Below, piece after piece: positions 53,778 through 62,945 of a DNA stretch of 64,000 nt. The position numbers were made by a program, and so were the translations under genes. Location of the stretch: positions 434,001 to 498,000 of the forward strand of contig JAGIAH010000001.1 in the NCBI GenBank assembly GCA_017744915.1. Direction: 5' to 3'. Source of the stretch: Agrobacterium tumefaciens. GTDB lineage: Bacteria > Pseudomonadota > Alphaproteobacteria > Rhizobiales > Rhizobiaceae. Position 1 is the stretch's first letter; each line of letters starts with the position of its first letter. The notes beneath the pieces are model-generated. The model had not been told where the DNA came from and made no database searches. It saw nothing but the letters and a program-made list of their open reading frames with translations.

Positions 53778-54779
53778 ATGGCAGCGTCAAGCCAATCCGG
53801 CACGGCCAAAAAATTCCTCTGGCTCGCCATCGCCATCGTGGTGGTAATCGGACTTTATACCGCCGGGTGGTTTTACGCCGCCGACAGGTTAAAGCAGACG
53901 GTGCTGAACGTCATCGCCCCCTCGCAGGCCCGCAGCGTCAGCGGCGAATGCGGCGATATCGCCTTCAAGGGTTATCCCTTCCGCATCGGCCTTTTCTGCT
54001 CCAAGGTGACGGTGGACGATAAGGAGAACGGCGTTTCCGCCTCCTTCGGCGAGCTTCGCTCGGCGGCGCAGGTCTATAATCCCGGCCATATCGTCTGGGA
54101 ACTCGATTCGCCGGCGGAAATCCGCTCGGCCCACGGCCTGACAATTTCGGCCGCCTGGAAGAACATGCAGTCCAGCATCGTCACCAAGCTGAGGGGCATC
54201 GACCGCAGCTCGCTCGTCATCGACGGGCTGAAGGCGCAGGCGGTTTCTTCCGTCACCGGCCAGACCATCGATTTCGATGCCGTCAAGACGGAAATGCATC
54301 TGCGCCAGAACGGCGCCGATCTCGACGGCGCGATCACGCTCACCGATTCGGCAACCGTCATCAAGGACTGGCCGCAGGTTCTTCCCCGCCTCGACGCCAT
54401 CGTTGACGTCACGCTCGCGGGCAAGGCGGGCATGGTGGATGGCAGCGACAAATCCGGCCTTTATGGCACGAGCGGTGAGCTTCGCCGGCTGGTGGCGGAT
54501 ATTGGCGAAGGCCGCACCATGCGCATCAGCGGCCCCTTCTCCTTCGACAATGAGGGTTATCTCTCCGGCCAGTTCAAGCTGGAAATCGAAAAGCTCGGCG
54601 CTTGGTCGGACAATGCCAAGCAGGCATTTCCGCAGCTGCAATCCACCATCGATACAGCCCGCAAACTGCTCGGCGCGCTTGCCGGCGGCGGTGACAGGGC
54701 ATCCGTTGACCTCGTGGTGGATCGCGGCCGCGCCACCGTCAGCGGCTTCATTCCGCTTGGGAAAATCCCGCCGATTTGA
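53778..54779 (+). CDS. DUF2125 domain protein
   Basis: A 333-residue protein with an uncleaved N-terminal helix or signal (KFLWLAIAIVVVIGLYTAGW) and a long beta-rich extracytoplasmic domain (YPFRIGLFCSKVTVDD; GLKAQAVSSVTGQTIDFDAV). These features define DUF2125, a family of unknown function restricted mostly to alphaproteobacteria. Two cysteines (about residues 67 and 79) could form a disulfide. CGGAG precedes ATG 53778. A palindromic repeat element follows the gene. Confidence 0.8.
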   Translation: MAASSQSGTAKKFLWLAIAIVVVIGLYTAGWFYAADRLKQTVLNVIAPSQARSVSGECGDIAFKGYPFRIGLFCSKVTVDDKENGVSASFGELRSAAQVYNPGHIVWELDSPAEIRSAHGLTISAAWKNMQSSIVTKLRGIDRSSLVIDGLKAQAVSSVTGQTIDFDAVKTEMHLRQNGADLDGAITLTDSATVIKDWPQVLPRLDAIVDVTLAGKAGMVDGSDKSGLYGTSGELRRLVADIGEGRTMRISGPFSFDNEGYLSGQFKLEIEKLGAWSDNAKQAFPQLQSTIDTARKLLGALAGGGDRASVDLVVDRGRATVSGFIPLGKIPPI

Positions 54780-54795
54780 GCTGTAGCGCCCCGCT

Positions 54796-54908
54796 CCGTC
54801 ACCCCGGACCTGACCGGGGTCCAGCGCGATCAAGCCCTTGATCGCGTAAGACTCACCTCACGGCGCAAACGCGCCGTGGCTGGATGCCGGATCAAATCCG
54901 GCATGACG
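54796..54908. repeat. Rhizobial intergenic palindromic repeat (second copy)
   Basis: Ends CCGTCACCCCGGA and CCGGCATGACG are imperfect inverted repeats, with an inner hairpin CACGGCGCAAACGCGCCGTG and CGCGATCAAGCCCTTGATCGCG. It shares the end design of the copy at 47601-47716 but differs in its interior. Confidence 0.7.
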
Positions 54909-54939
54909 AAGAGAGAAGATCGCGCCTTGTCTTGCAGGC

Positions 54940-55857
54940 TTACTTCTTCTGATCCAGCGCATGACGCCCGAAGTCCGGCGTATCGACGTCCTGACCGGCC
55001 TCGATGATGGAGCGGCGGATGGAGCGCGTGCGGGAAAACAGTTCGAACAGCTTGTCGCCCTCTCCCCAGCGGATCGCCCTTTGCAGGGAAGCGAGGTCTT
55101 CGGAGAAGCGCGCCAGCATCTCGAGGATCGCATCCTTGTTGTGCAGGCAAACATCGCGCCACATGGTCGGATCGGAGGCGGCGAGACGCGTGAAGTCACG
55201 GAAACCGGAGGCGGAATATTTGATGACTTCCGATTCGGTCACCGTCTCCAGATCATCCGCAGTGCCAACGATATTATAGGCGATGATGTGCGGCAGATGC
55301 GAAACGATCGCCAGAACCTTGTCGTGGTGTTCGGCATCCATTTCATCCACGCGCGAACCGAGCGCCCGCCAGAAATCCTGCAGCCTTTCCAGTGCTGCAG
55401 CATCCGTGCCCGGCAGCGGCGTGAAGATGCACCAGCGATCGCGGAAAAGACCGGCAAAACCGGCATCCGGACCGGATTTTTCCGTACCCGCCAGCGGATG
55501 GCCGGGAATGAAATGCACATTGTCAGGCATATGCGGCGCCATCTGCGCGATGACCGAAGCCTTGGTGGAGCCGACATCGGTGACGATGGCACCCGGTTTC
55601 AGATGCGGCGCGATCTGCTGCGCGACGCTTTCCGAAGCGCCGACCGGCACCGAGACGATGACGAGATCGGCGTCCTTCACCGCTTCCGCCGCCGAAACCG
55701 TGTAGTCCGTACCGAGCGCCAGTTCTTCCGCCCGTTTCAGCGTGTCTTCGCTGCGGGTGGAAATCGTCACATGGCGGGCAAGGCCGAGCTCCTTGATATC
55801 GCGGGCAATCGACGAGCCGATCAGGCCGATGCCGATCAGCGCGATGCGTTCAAACAT
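54940..55857 (-). CDS. tyrC: Cyclohexadienyl/prephenate dehydrogenase
   Basis: A 305-residue TyrA-fold enzyme. The NAD-binding motif is IALIGIGLIGSSIARDIKEL; the catalytic His is in FIPGHPLAGTEKSGPDAGFA, and PLPGTDAAALERLQ is the third landmark. It oxidises prephenate or arogenate toward tyrosine. Rhizobial tyrC is commonly a separate gene directly after hisC, as here. I used ATG 55857 (MFERIAL); an upstream ATG at 55869 overlaps the hisC stop (TGATG) and may be the true start. The C-terminus lacks an ACT domain. Confidence 0.9.
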   Translation of the reverse strand: MFERIALIGIGLIGSSIARDIKELGLARHVTISTRSEDTLKRAEELALGTDYTVSAAEAVKDADLVIVSVPVGASESVAQQIAPHLKPGAIVTDVGSTKASVIAQMAPHMPDNVHFIPGHPLAGTEKSGPDAGFAGLFRDRWCIFTPLPGTDAAALERLQDFWRALGSRVDEMDAEHHDKVLAIVSHLPHIIAYNIVGTADDLETVTESEVIKYSASGFRDFTRLAASDPTMWRDVCLHNKDAILEMLARFSEDLASLQRAIRWGEGDKLFELFSRTRSIRRSIIEAGQDVDTPDFGRHALDQKK

Positions 55858-55868
55858 GATTTCACCCA

Positions 55869-56975
55869 TCACGCCTGCCCCATGAACTCGGTGAGAGCCG
55901 CGATGACGCCGAGATTGGCCTCTTCAGAACCGACAGTCATTCGGAGCGCATTCGGGAAACCGTAACCGCGCACCGCACGCAGGATGTAACCGCGGCGGCT
56001 CAGGAACTCATCCGCATCCGTCGCGCGCTTGCCGTCCTGATCCGGAAAATGGATAAGGATGAAGTTGGTGACCGACGGCGTGACGGTGAGGCCGAGACCG
56101 GCAAAGGCCGTGACCAGCTTTTCCATCCACAGCGCATTGTGCGCCACGGCCTTTTCAACGAAAGCCTGATCGCGGATGGCCGCAGCACCGGCGGCAATGG
56201 CCGGCGCGCTCATGTTGAAGGGACCGCGCACGCGGTTCAGTGCGTCGATGACGGCGGCAGGGCCATACATCCAGCCGACGCGCAGGGCAGCGAGGCCATA
56301 GACCTTCGAGAAGGTGCGGGTCATCACCACATTGCGGTTGCCGGAGACCAGTTCAAGACCGGCCTCATAGTCATTCTTGCGCACATATTCGGCGTAAGCC
56401 GCATCCAGCACCAGCACGACATGCTTGGGCAGACCGGCCTGCAGGCGGCGAATTTCCGCGACGGGAACATAGGTGCCTGTGGGGTTACCCGGATTGGCGA
56501 CAAACACCATCTTCGTCTTCGGTGTCACGGCGGCGAGGATCGCATCCACATCCACCGCGCAATCCTTTTCCTTCACCGTCACCGGGGTCGCGCCCGCACC
56601 CATGATCTGGATCTTGTAGACGAGGAAACCATGTTCGGTGATGATCGCCTCATCGCCGGAACCCAGATAGACGTGGCAAAGCAGGCCGAGAAGCTCGTCC
56701 GACCCGTTGCCGCACAGGATGTTCGCAATGTTGAGACCATGCACGTCGGCAATCGCCTGGCGCAGCGCAATCGCCTGACCGTCCGGATAGATTTCCAGAT
56801 GGCTGGCGGCCGTGCCGAAAGCCTCGATCGCCTTCGGGCTCGGCCCAAGCGGCGTTTCATTGGAGGAGAGCTTATAAACCTTCGCGACGCCGTCCACATG
56901 TTCCTTGCCGGGAACATAAGCGGCGATATCCAGAATACCCGGACGCGGAACAGGTTGGCTAAGCTCTGCACTCAT
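55869..56975 (-). CDS. hisC: Histidinol-phosphate aminotransferase
   Basis: A 368-residue class II aminotransferase. The PLP lysine is in [20 protein letters not shown]; substrate motifs are [29 protein letters not shown] and [12 protein letters not shown]. It transaminates imidazole-acetol phosphate in histidine synthesis and in rhizobia can also serve aromatic amino acids. Its position directly before tyrC supports a dual role. ATG 56975 has GATCAAATGAG upstream. Confidence 0.93.
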   Translation of the reverse strand: MSAELSQPVPRPGILDIAAYVPGKEHVDGVAKVYKLSSNETPLGPSPKAIEAFGTAASHLEIYPDGQAIALRQAIADVHGLNIANILCGNGSDELLGLLCHVYLGSGDEAIITEHGFLVYKIQIMGAGATPVTVKEKDCAVDVDAILAAVTPKTKMVFVANPGNPTGTYVPVAEIRRLQAGLPKHVVLVLDAAYAEYVRKNDYEAGLELVSGNRNVVMTRTFSKVYGLAALRVGWMYGPAAVIDALNRVRGPFNMSAPAIAAGAAAIRDQAFVEKAVAHNALWMEKLVTAFAGLGLTVTPSVTNFILIHFPDQDGKRATDADEFLSRRGYILRAVRGYGFPNALRMTVGSEEANLGVIAALTEFMGQA

Positions 56976-57059
56976 TTGATCGACCTTTGGAAAAACGCCG
57001 GAGAACCCGGCAACAGCAATGCCGGAGGCATTAGACCGGAATGGGCGCTTTGTCGAGGG

Positions 57060-57821
57060 TCAGCGCGGCTTTCCTTGGCTTGCAGCCGCGCGGGTGGTGG
57101 GCACGCCCTGCGGCGCGAGCACGGGCACAAAAACGCGGCGCGAGGCGCGCTGGGTGACGGGCAATCCCTGATAGAGACGTTTCTGGGCTTCCACCACGAT
57201 GACGCCGGAAAACAGCGGCCAGAGGCGACGGCCGGTCAGTTCGAGGTAACGGCGGAATTTCAGCACCGGGCGGCTTGTGGTGGGGGGAAAGAACAGCGCC
57301 TCGGCGGAAGCACCCGGCGTAAAATTGGTTTCGCGCAGCAGCGCCGTCAGCTGCCCGCGCGAATAGGGCCGGCCGGAACCGAAGGGCGTATGCTCCATGC
57401 GCGCCCAGACCCCGCGCCTGTTCGGCACCACGATCACCAGACGGCCACCGGGCGCCAGCACCCGCCAGAGCTCCTTCAAACTCTCACGCGGATTTTCGGC
57501 AAATTCCAGCGCATGCACCATCAACACCCGGTCTATCGACGAATCGGGCAATGGCAGTTCCTCATCGAACACCAGCGCGGTGGAGGAAAATTCGCCCGCC
57601 GGCCAGTTCACTGCGCCCTGCCCCGCCGGCATGAAGGCGAAGGTACGCTCCGTATCGCGGCGGAACCGTTCCAGAAACGGCACCGCATAACCAAGGCCGA
57701 CCAGCCGCTCTTCCGGCAAGGGCGGCCACAGCGTCGAAAGCGCCATGGTGATCGCCTGCTCGGCCGAGCGGCCAAGCGGTGAATGATAGAATTCGCGCAG
57801 ATCGACGATATCGGTATTCAT
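57060..57821 (-). CDS. Class I SAM-dependent methyltransferase
   Basis: A 253-residue methyltransferase. Motif I is diverged (LVGLGYAVPFLERFRRD), the acidic loop is LPLPDSSIDRVLMVHALEFA, and motif II/III is LAPGGRLVIVVPNRRGVWAR, as in the methyltransferase 11 family. A basic, proline-rich tail ends the protein. The substrate is unknown; some relatives are annotated near gloB in rhizobia. It is divergent from gloB, with 118 bases between. Confidence 0.8.
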   Translation of the reverse strand: MNTDIVDLREFYHSPLGRSAEQAITMALSTLWPPLPEERLVGLGYAVPFLERFRRDTERTFAFMPAGQGAVNWPAGEFSSTALVFDEELPLPDSSIDRVLMVHALEFAENPRESLKELWRVLAPGGRLVIVVPNRRGVWARMEHTPFGSGRPYSRGQLTALLRETNFTPGASAEALFFPPTTSRPVLKFRRYLELTGRRLWPLFSGVIVVEAQKRLYQGLPVTQRASRRVFVPVLAPQGVPTTRAAASQGKPR

Positions 57822-57939
57822 GGCGAGAATGTAGCATCAGGCGGTTGGACTTCAAGGCGTCAGCCCCTACATTGGAAGTCAGTTGGGAAAGTCAGGCGGG
57901 CGAATGCGCCGGTTTTGGCCGGCAAACGGAGAGGATACG

Positions 57940-58710
57940 ATGAAACCTTTGGAAATAGACGTCTTTCTTTGCCGCAGCGACAATTTCGGGGTTCTGTTGC
58001 ACGATCCCGAAAGCGGGGCGACGGCCACCATCGACGCGCCGGAAGAAGGCCCTATCCTGCTCGCTCTCGACGGCCACGGCTGGAAGCTCACCCATATCTT
58101 CACCACCCACCACCATCAGGACCATGTGGAGGCCAATCTGGCGCTGAAGGACAAGTTCCGCTGCGAGGTGCACGGCCCCTATGACGAGGCGATTGCGATC
58201 CCTGGCCTCGACCGCTCGCAGGCCGATGGCGACGAATTCGAATTCGCCGGCCGCCGCGTTCAGGTCATCGCCACACCCGGCCATACGGCGGGTCATATCT
58301 GCTATTATCTGCCGGATGACGGCCTGCTGTTTGCCGCCGATACGCTGTTCGCCATGGGCTGCGGCCGGCTGTTCGAACGCCCGGCGGCCGATATGTGGCA
58401 CTCCTTCCAGAAATTGATGGCCCTGCCGGATGAGACCAAGGTCTATTTCGGCCACGAATATACGCTTGCGAATGCACGCTTTGCCCTCACCGTCGATCCC
58501 GACAATGCCGTGCTGAGCGCGCGTGCGGCAGGCATCGAGAAGGCGCGTCAGGCGAATGAATTCACTATTCCCACCACCATCGGGCTCGAAAAACAGACCA
58601 ACCCCTATATGCGGGTGGCCGATGCCGGCATCCGCAGACATCTGGGCCTTGAAAGCGCCACGGACGCCGATGTCTTTGCCGAAATCCGTACACGCAAGGA
58701 TAATTTCTGA
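57940..58710 (+). CDS. gloB: Hydroxyacylglutathione hydrolase (glyoxalase II)
   Basis: A 256-residue metallo-beta-lactamase-fold enzyme that hydrolyses S-lactoylglutathione to lactate and glutathione. The metal motif is [19 protein letters not shown]; further ligands are in [34 protein letters not shown], and [14 protein letters not shown]. Length and order match GloB. GGAGAGGAT precedes the ATG. The stop overlaps the start of the cupin gene (TGATGG). Confidence 0.94.
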   Translation: MKPLEIDVFLCRSDNFGVLLHDPESGATATIDAPEEGPILLALDGHGWKLTHIFTTHHHQDHVEANLALKDKFRCEVHGPYDEAIAIPGLDRSQADGDEFEFAGRRVQVIATPGHTAGHICYYLPDDGLLFAADTLFAMGCGRLFERPAADMWHSFQKLMALPDETKVYFGHEYTLANARFALTVDPDNAVLSARAAGIEKARQANEFTIPTTIGLEKQTNPYMRVADAGIRRHLGLESATDADVFAEIRTRKDNF

Positions 58711-59150
58711 TGGCAACGGATCTGTCAGCGCAGGCGATCATTCGCGAACTGGGGCTGGAGCCGCATCCGGAAGGCGGATTCTACCACCAGACTTTCCGCG
58801 ACACGGTCGGCGGCGAGCGCGGCCATTCCACGGCAATCTATTATCTTCTGGAAAAGGGTGAGCGTTCGCACTGGCACCGGGTCGCCGATGCGGTAGAGGT
58901 CTGGCACTATTATGCCGGCGCGCCGATCGCGCTGCATCTTTCGCAGGACGGCCGGGAGGTGCAGACCTTCACGCTTGGCCGCGCCATTCTGGAGGGAGAG
59001 CGTCCACAGGTGATCGTGCCGGCCAATTGCTGGCAATCGGCGGAAAGCCTCGGCGATTTCACGCTCGTCGGCTGCACCGTCTCGCCGGGCTTTGCCTTTT
59101 CGAGCTTCGTCATGGCCGAACCCGGTTGGTCGCCTGGGCATGTGCCCTGA
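58710..59150 (+). CDS. Cupin domain protein (DUF985)
   Basis: A 146-residue small beta-barrel protein of the DUF985 cupin family. Landmarks are LEPHPEGGFYHQTFRD at the N-terminus, STAIYYLLEKGERSHWHRVA with possible metal-binding His, and VPANCWQSAESLGDFTLVGC at the end. No reaction is established. It overlaps gloB by one base, so it is in that transcript. A palindromic repeat follows 40 bases after the stop. Confidence 0.86.
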   Translation: MATDLSAQAIIRELGLEPHPEGGFYHQTFRDTVGGERGHSTAIYYLLEKGERSHWHRVADAVEVWHYYAGAPIALHLSQDGREVQTFTLGRAILEGERPQVIVPANCWQSAESLGDFTLVGCTVSPGFAFSSFVMAEPGWSPGHVP

Positions 59151-59190
59151 ACCTACAGAAATCGCCTGTGGAGTGAGTGAGCACCACAAG

Positions 59191-59313
59191 TTTCTTCTCC
59201 CCGAGGGGGAGAAGTCCGCGGCAGCGGGATGAGGAGGCTAGAGTCGTGAGATACGGCAACGGCGCCCCCTCATCCGACCCTTCGGGTCACCTTCTCCCCG
59301 GCGAGGAGAAGAA
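59191..59313. repeat. Palindromic repeat, CTTCTCCCC type
   Basis: Left end TTTCTTCTCCCCGAGGGGGAG and right end CTTCTCCCCGGCGAGGAGAAG-type sequence are inverted repeats, with an inner CATCCGACCCTTCGGGTC hairpin. The element differs in sequence from the CCGTCAT family. Confidence 0.65.
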
Positions 59314-59357
59314 ATACGCCGCAACGTCTGCTTTTCTTACGCCACCGTCAGCTTTGG

Positions 59358-60131
59358 TCAGCCGCCATATTTCGTAGCGGTAATATAAACCTGCCCCACC
59401 CGCGTCGGGATGATCGCATAAACGGGCGCATAGACATCCATATTGTTCGACTTGGCGAACCAGATCTCCATGGAAATGGATTTCAGATATTCGATATCCT
59501 TGCGTCCCTGCCGGTAACCCGACTTCGGCACGTAACGCGCCTTGCAGACGATGGCGTCGCCGCTGAAGCCATTGGTCTTGAACGGCTTGGTGCCGCTGGA
59601 GCTCAAAACGAGATCGAGTCGCGACTCACCGTCATAGATCGGCAGACGCGTCGGGCAGATGCGGCCGCCGGCGGGAATGATGAGGCCGGAAATCGGATCG
59701 AGAACCGAGCGAAGATCACGGTCCTTCACGTCCACCCAATTGTCCGGCCGGGCCTTCGGTTCGGGTTTCACCGTCGTCGATGTGACGTTACCGTTGCGAT
59801 AGACCACATCATAGGTTCGCACGCGCTTGCCGTCCTTGTAGACCAGCGAATATTCGTTGGCCTGCAGCCGGTGGCCGCGCTTGGCGCCGGAGACCGTCGT
59901 CTTGCCGGAAATATCCTTCAGAATGCTGGCAAGGCCGGCGGCGCTGAAGGAACCGGAGATCGAATAGTTCGGTCCGTCCATGCGAGTCGAAAAACTCGCC
60001 CGCGCGATCGGCAGAATGCCGAGATTGATGCTGTATTCGCTTGTGTGGCGCGCTTCGGCGGCGAGCGAGGGGGAGACGCCCGCAAACACCATAGCAGCGG
60101 CCACGAAAATGCTTTTTCCTCTGGCAATCAT
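59358..60131 (-). CDS. DUF3108 domain periplasmic protein
   Basis: A 257-residue exported protein. The signal peptide is SIFVAAAMVFAGVSPSLAA. The mature part is beta-rich (SEYSINLGILPIARASFSTR; HRLQANEYSLVYKDGKRVRT), which fits DUF3108, a domain of unknown function found in envelope proteins. It stands alone between the cupin gene and rpmB, divergent from the latter by about 250 bases. Loss of a named role is a limit of the family. Confidence 0.82.
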   Translation of the reverse strand: MIARGKSIFVAAAMVFAGVSPSLAAEARHTSEYSINLGILPIARASFSTRMDGPNYSISGSFSAAGLASILKDISGKTTVSGAKRGHRLQANEYSLVYKDGKRVRTYDVVYRNGNVTSTTVKPEPKARPDNWVDVKDRDLRSVLDPISGLIIPAGGRICPTRLPIYDGESRLDLVLSSSGTKPFKTNGFSGDAIVCKARYVPKSGYRQGRKDIEYLKSISMEIWFAKSNNMDVYAPVYAIIPTRVGQVYITATKYGG

Positions 60132-60259
60132 TTCGATATCACCTTAAAAGAGGCGCGGAAGCGGCCTTATCGGGCGATCATATACGCTGACTTGTGGCAA
60201 TAAAAAAGCGGACGACGGTTGAAAACGCCGGAATTTCCTTTGATTTGATCGCGAGCGGC

Positions 60260-60288
60260 TTGACTGTTCAGTCTCGTCTGACTATAGA
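60260..60288 (+). promoter_or_regulatory. Sigma-70 promoter for rpmB
   Basis: TTGACT, a 17-base spacer and TATAGA form a near-consensus housekeeping promoter about 95 bases before the rpmB start. Confidence 0.8.
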
Positions 60289-60383
60289 ACCGCAACTTTC
60301 CAATCATGGCCAGTTGGATTGCCACCCCGGTTTTGCCGGTGGCGAGCCAGTGGTGAAACAGACGAAACGAAATAGGTGTACCC

Positions 60384-60674
60384 ATGTCCCGTGTATGCGA
60401 ATTGACCGGCAAGGGCGTCCAGACGGGCAACAACGTCAGCCACGCCAACAACAAGACCAAGCGCCGGTTCCTTCCGAACCTCTGCCAGGTCACGTTGATC
60501 TCCGATGCTCTCGGCCAGCGCTTCCGCCTGCGTGTTTCCGCAGCCGCTCTGCGCTCCGTTGAACACCGTGGCGGCCTCGATGCCTTCCTTCTGAAGTCCG
60601 GCGAAAACGAACTGAGCATGCGCGCTCGTCTCCTGCGCCGCCAGATCGCCAAGAAGACGGCTGAAGCTGCTTAA
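60384..60674 (+). CDS. rpmB: Large ribosomal subunit protein bL28
   Basis: A 96-residue basic protein of the 50S subunit. The L28 signature is visible at the N-terminus ([20 protein letters not shown]) and the basic [19 protein letters not shown] follows. Alphaproteobacterial L28 is longer than the E. coli form (78 aa), as here. It has a near-consensus promoter upstream and a clean rho-independent terminator downstream, so it is a single-gene transcript. GTACCC lies before the ATG rather than a strong ribosome site. Confidence 0.96.
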   Translation: MSRVCELTGKGVQTGNNVSHANNKTKRRFLPNLCQVTLISDALGQRFRLRVSAAALRSVEHRGGLDAFLLKSGENELSMRARLLRRQIAKKTAEAA

Positions 60675-60703
60675 TAGCGGTTTTGACATCATCTGATATT
60701 CAG

Positions 60704-60741
60704 AAGGCTTGAATGGCTTTTGCCGCTCAAGCCTTTTGTTT
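60704..60741 (+). terminator. Rho-independent terminator after rpmB
   Basis: Stem AAGGCTTGA / TCAAGCCTT with a 14-base loop followed by TTGTTTGTT. Confidence 0.85.
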
Positions 60742-60837
60742 GTTCCAGATTTTAGGTACATCGGGTCTATGGAAACCGTTTGAAACGTTTCCTTTCGATG
60801 TTTGGCTCCAACTGGTGGCATCACCCAGGATAAAAAA

Positions 60838-61476
60838 ATGCCCTATCTGCGCTTTACGCTTATCTACGTTCTGCTGATGACGCTCGTCGTCGTCGCCTCC
60901 AATATTCTGGTGCAATATCCGCTGTCGGGCTCGCTGTTTGGTATCAACCTCGGCGACCTTCTGACCTGGGGCGCCTTCACCTATCCGGTCGCCTTCCTCG
61001 TCACCGACCTGACGAACCGCCAGTTCGGCCCTTCGGTCGCGCGCCGCGTTGTGCTTGCCGGCTTCGTGGTTGGCGTCACGCTGTCCTTCTGGACATCCAT
61101 CCCCCGCATCGCCGTCGCCTCCGGCACCGCCTATCTGATCGGCCAGCTGCTCGATATTTCGGTCTTCAACCGCCTGCGCCGCCAGCGCTGGTGGCATGCG
61201 CCGCTTGCCGGTTCCATGCTGGGTTCGGCGCTGGATACGGCCCTGTTCTTCTCCATCGCCTTTGCGGCAAGCTTCTCCTTCGTCGGCCCCAATGATGCCT
61301 TCGCCATCGAGAACGCGCCGGTGCTCGGCGTCTTTGCTCTGGAAGCCCCCCGGTGGATTTCCTGGGCGCTGGGTGATCTTTCGGTGAAGGTCCTCGTCGG
61401 CCTCGTCATGCTCCTGCCCTATGGCGCGCTGATGAACACGCTGAAGCCGATGCCACGCGCCGCCAAATCGGCCTGA
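60838..61476 (+). CDS. Queuosine precursor transporter (VUT family)
   Basis: A 212-residue membrane protein of the vitamin uptake transporter family (YhhQ type). Helices include FTLIYVLLMTLVVVASNILV and VVLAGFVVGVTLSF; family landmarks are AFTYPVAFLVTDLTNRQFG and PLAGSMLGSALDTALFFSIA. YhhQ imports queuosine precursors such as preQ0. AGGA lies 8 bases before ATG 60838. I saw no preQ1-type riboswitch in the leader, but GGAAAC/GTTTCC arms at 60771-60792 could bind a regulator. gluQRS in this window depends on queuosine in tRNA. Confidence 0.88.
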   Translation: MPYLRFTLIYVLLMTLVVVASNILVQYPLSGSLFGINLGDLLTWGAFTYPVAFLVTDLTNRQFGPSVARRVVLAGFVVGVTLSFWTSIPRIAVASGTAYLIGQLLDISVFNRLRRQRWWHAPLAGSMLGSALDTALFFSIAFAASFSFVGPNDAFAIENAPVLGVFALEAPRWISWALGDLSVKVLVGLVMLLPYGALMNTLKPMPRAAKSA

Positions 61477-61580
61477 CATATCCGTTGACCGGGTTTGCAA
61501 GCGTGGATCAAATCGCGCTTGCAAACCCGCTGACGGCATTGCAGTCTGCCGTCCGTGGCACAGCGCGGAGGCAGGTCGAC

Positions 61581-61916
61581 ATGCAGATCAAGGACATTAT
61601 CGACATTGTGGATGCGACGAGCGCCACGCTTTCGGGCTCCAGCTTCGATAACGTCAATCTGTCGGGGACGGTCTTCAACAATGCGAATCTGGCCGGCACA
61701 CGCTTCAACGACATCAACTTTTCCGGTGCATCGTTTACGGACAGCAACATGTCCGGCTGGTCGATCGATGACGTCAATTTTTCCGGTCTGAAACTGAGCA
61801 ATTCAAATCTGTCCGGCGCGCAGATAACGGCATGCCGGATGACCGGCATGAAGATCGACGGCATCCCTGTCGAGGATCTCCTGGCTGCCTACAAGGCCAC
61901 ACAAGAGCAGGCCTGA
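61581..61916 (+). CDS. Pentapeptide-repeat protein
   Basis: A 111-residue protein made mostly of five-residue repeats of the A(D/N)LxX type from about residue 14 to 90 (GSSFDNVNLSGTVFNNANLA; GASFTDSNMSGWSIDDVNFS). Such repeats fold into a right-handed beta-helix. Function of short ones is unknown; some mimic DNA and bind gyrase, which is only a possibility here. GGAGG lies before ATG 61581. It is co-directional with the transporter gene, with a 104-base gap. Confidence 0.82.
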   Translation: MQIKDIIDIVDATSATLSGSSFDNVNLSGTVFNNANLAGTRFNDINFSGASFTDSNMSGWSIDDVNFSGLKLSNSNLSGAQITACRMTGMKIDGIPVEDLLAAYKATQEQA

Positions 61917-61919
61917 TAT

Positions 61920-62945
61920 TCACTCCACCAGCTTGAATTCCAGCATCAGATTGCGCTGGAGGAACGAGTGGTTGTCATCGGAAACGATGATGAGACGCGT
62001 GGAGCCATCCGGCCCCTTCACCACATCCATGCCTTCCATATTGTCGATCTGGTAGGCCATGCCCGCTTCCAGCAGGATTTCGCCATCCACAACCGCACCC
62101 GGCTTGATGTCTCCCCCGCGGATGCGGCGGATGCGCATGCCAACGCCTTCGGCGAAGTTGAAGCGTCGCTCCAGAAGCAGCAGATCACCATTGGGCAGGA
62201 AAGCGCCGTCCGTCACATCGAATGACGGGTGGTGGGTGACGGCAAATGTGCCCTTCAGCGGACCTTCCAAAATGGCGGCGAGAAGATTGCCATCCGCATC
62301 GATGCTCTTCTCAGCCACCACGACCAGAGCGCCGGCGAGCGGTGAATCGGTTGGCGATAACGCCAGGGCCTCCATGCCGCCATTATGGCGCAGCTCGTTA
62401 CTGGGGATGAGATATGGCAGGCGGCCAAGCGGCTTTGACGTTGCAAAACCCGGATCGGGATAGATATCGATCCTGTGCCGCTGCTCGTAGCTGACGAAGA
62501 CCCTGTCGCCGCGCAGGGCCAGCCCTTCCGCGTCCATCTCCATCTTGCGTGGCGGTTCGCGTCCGCCCATGTCCAGCATGGGGGTGATACGGACGTCAGC
62601 AAGTCCGGACAGCGCGCCGGCCGCATCGCGCGTGACCCTGCCCGTCAGCCAGTGGCCGGTATCCAGCACCGCAATAAACTCCTGCCCGTCGGGGCGGAAA
62701 CGGATGGAGGATATCGCCCCGAACAGCTTTTCGGGCGCGCTCATCACCATACCGCCGACAAATTCCAGCTTGCCGAAACGTTTTGTGCTGGTGCCGACCT
62801 CGAAAGAGGACAGGAGACGCGCGCTCACCGGCACATCGATGGTGGAGGCGCCGATGGAAACCGGGAATAGTGCTCCAGCCGCCAGAATGGCGGCCATCAT
62901 GAAAGTTTTGCAGGCGGAAGAAGCCCGGCCCCGCTTATCCCGCAC
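61920..62945 (-). CDS. Esterase-like activity of phytase family protein
   Basis: A 341-residue exported beta-propeller protein of the phytase-like esterase family. A signal-like start ([20 protein letters not shown]) leads to [40 protein letters not shown] and, near the end, [20 protein letters not shown]. The domain name rests on similarity; substrate is unproven. I used GTG 62945, which overlaps the cobT stop and leaves basic residues before the helix; ATG 62900 is a shorter alternative. Confidence 0.75.
   Translation of the reverse strand: MRDKRGRASSACKTFMMAAILAAGALFPVSIGASTIDVPVSARLLSSFEVGTSTKRFGKLEFVGGMVMSAPEKLFGAISSIRFRPDGQEFIAVLDTGHWLTGRVTRDAAGALSGLADVRITPMLDMGGREPPRKMEMDAEGLALRGDRVFVSYEQRHRIDIYPDPGFATSKPLGRLPYLIPSNELRHNGGMEALALSPTDSPLAGALVVVAEKSIDADGNLLAAILEGPLKGTFAVTHHPSFDVTDGAFLPNGDLLLLERRFNFAEGVGMRIRRIRGGDIKPGAVVDGEILLEAGMAYQIDNMEGMDVVKGPDGSTRLIIVSDDNHSFLQRNLMLEFKLVE

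Noticed and set aside
60742-60837. Possible preQ1 riboswitch before the queuosine precursor transporter
   Set aside because: The short leader lacks the conserved preQ1 aptamer elements; only a GGAAAC/GTTTCC inverted repeat is present.
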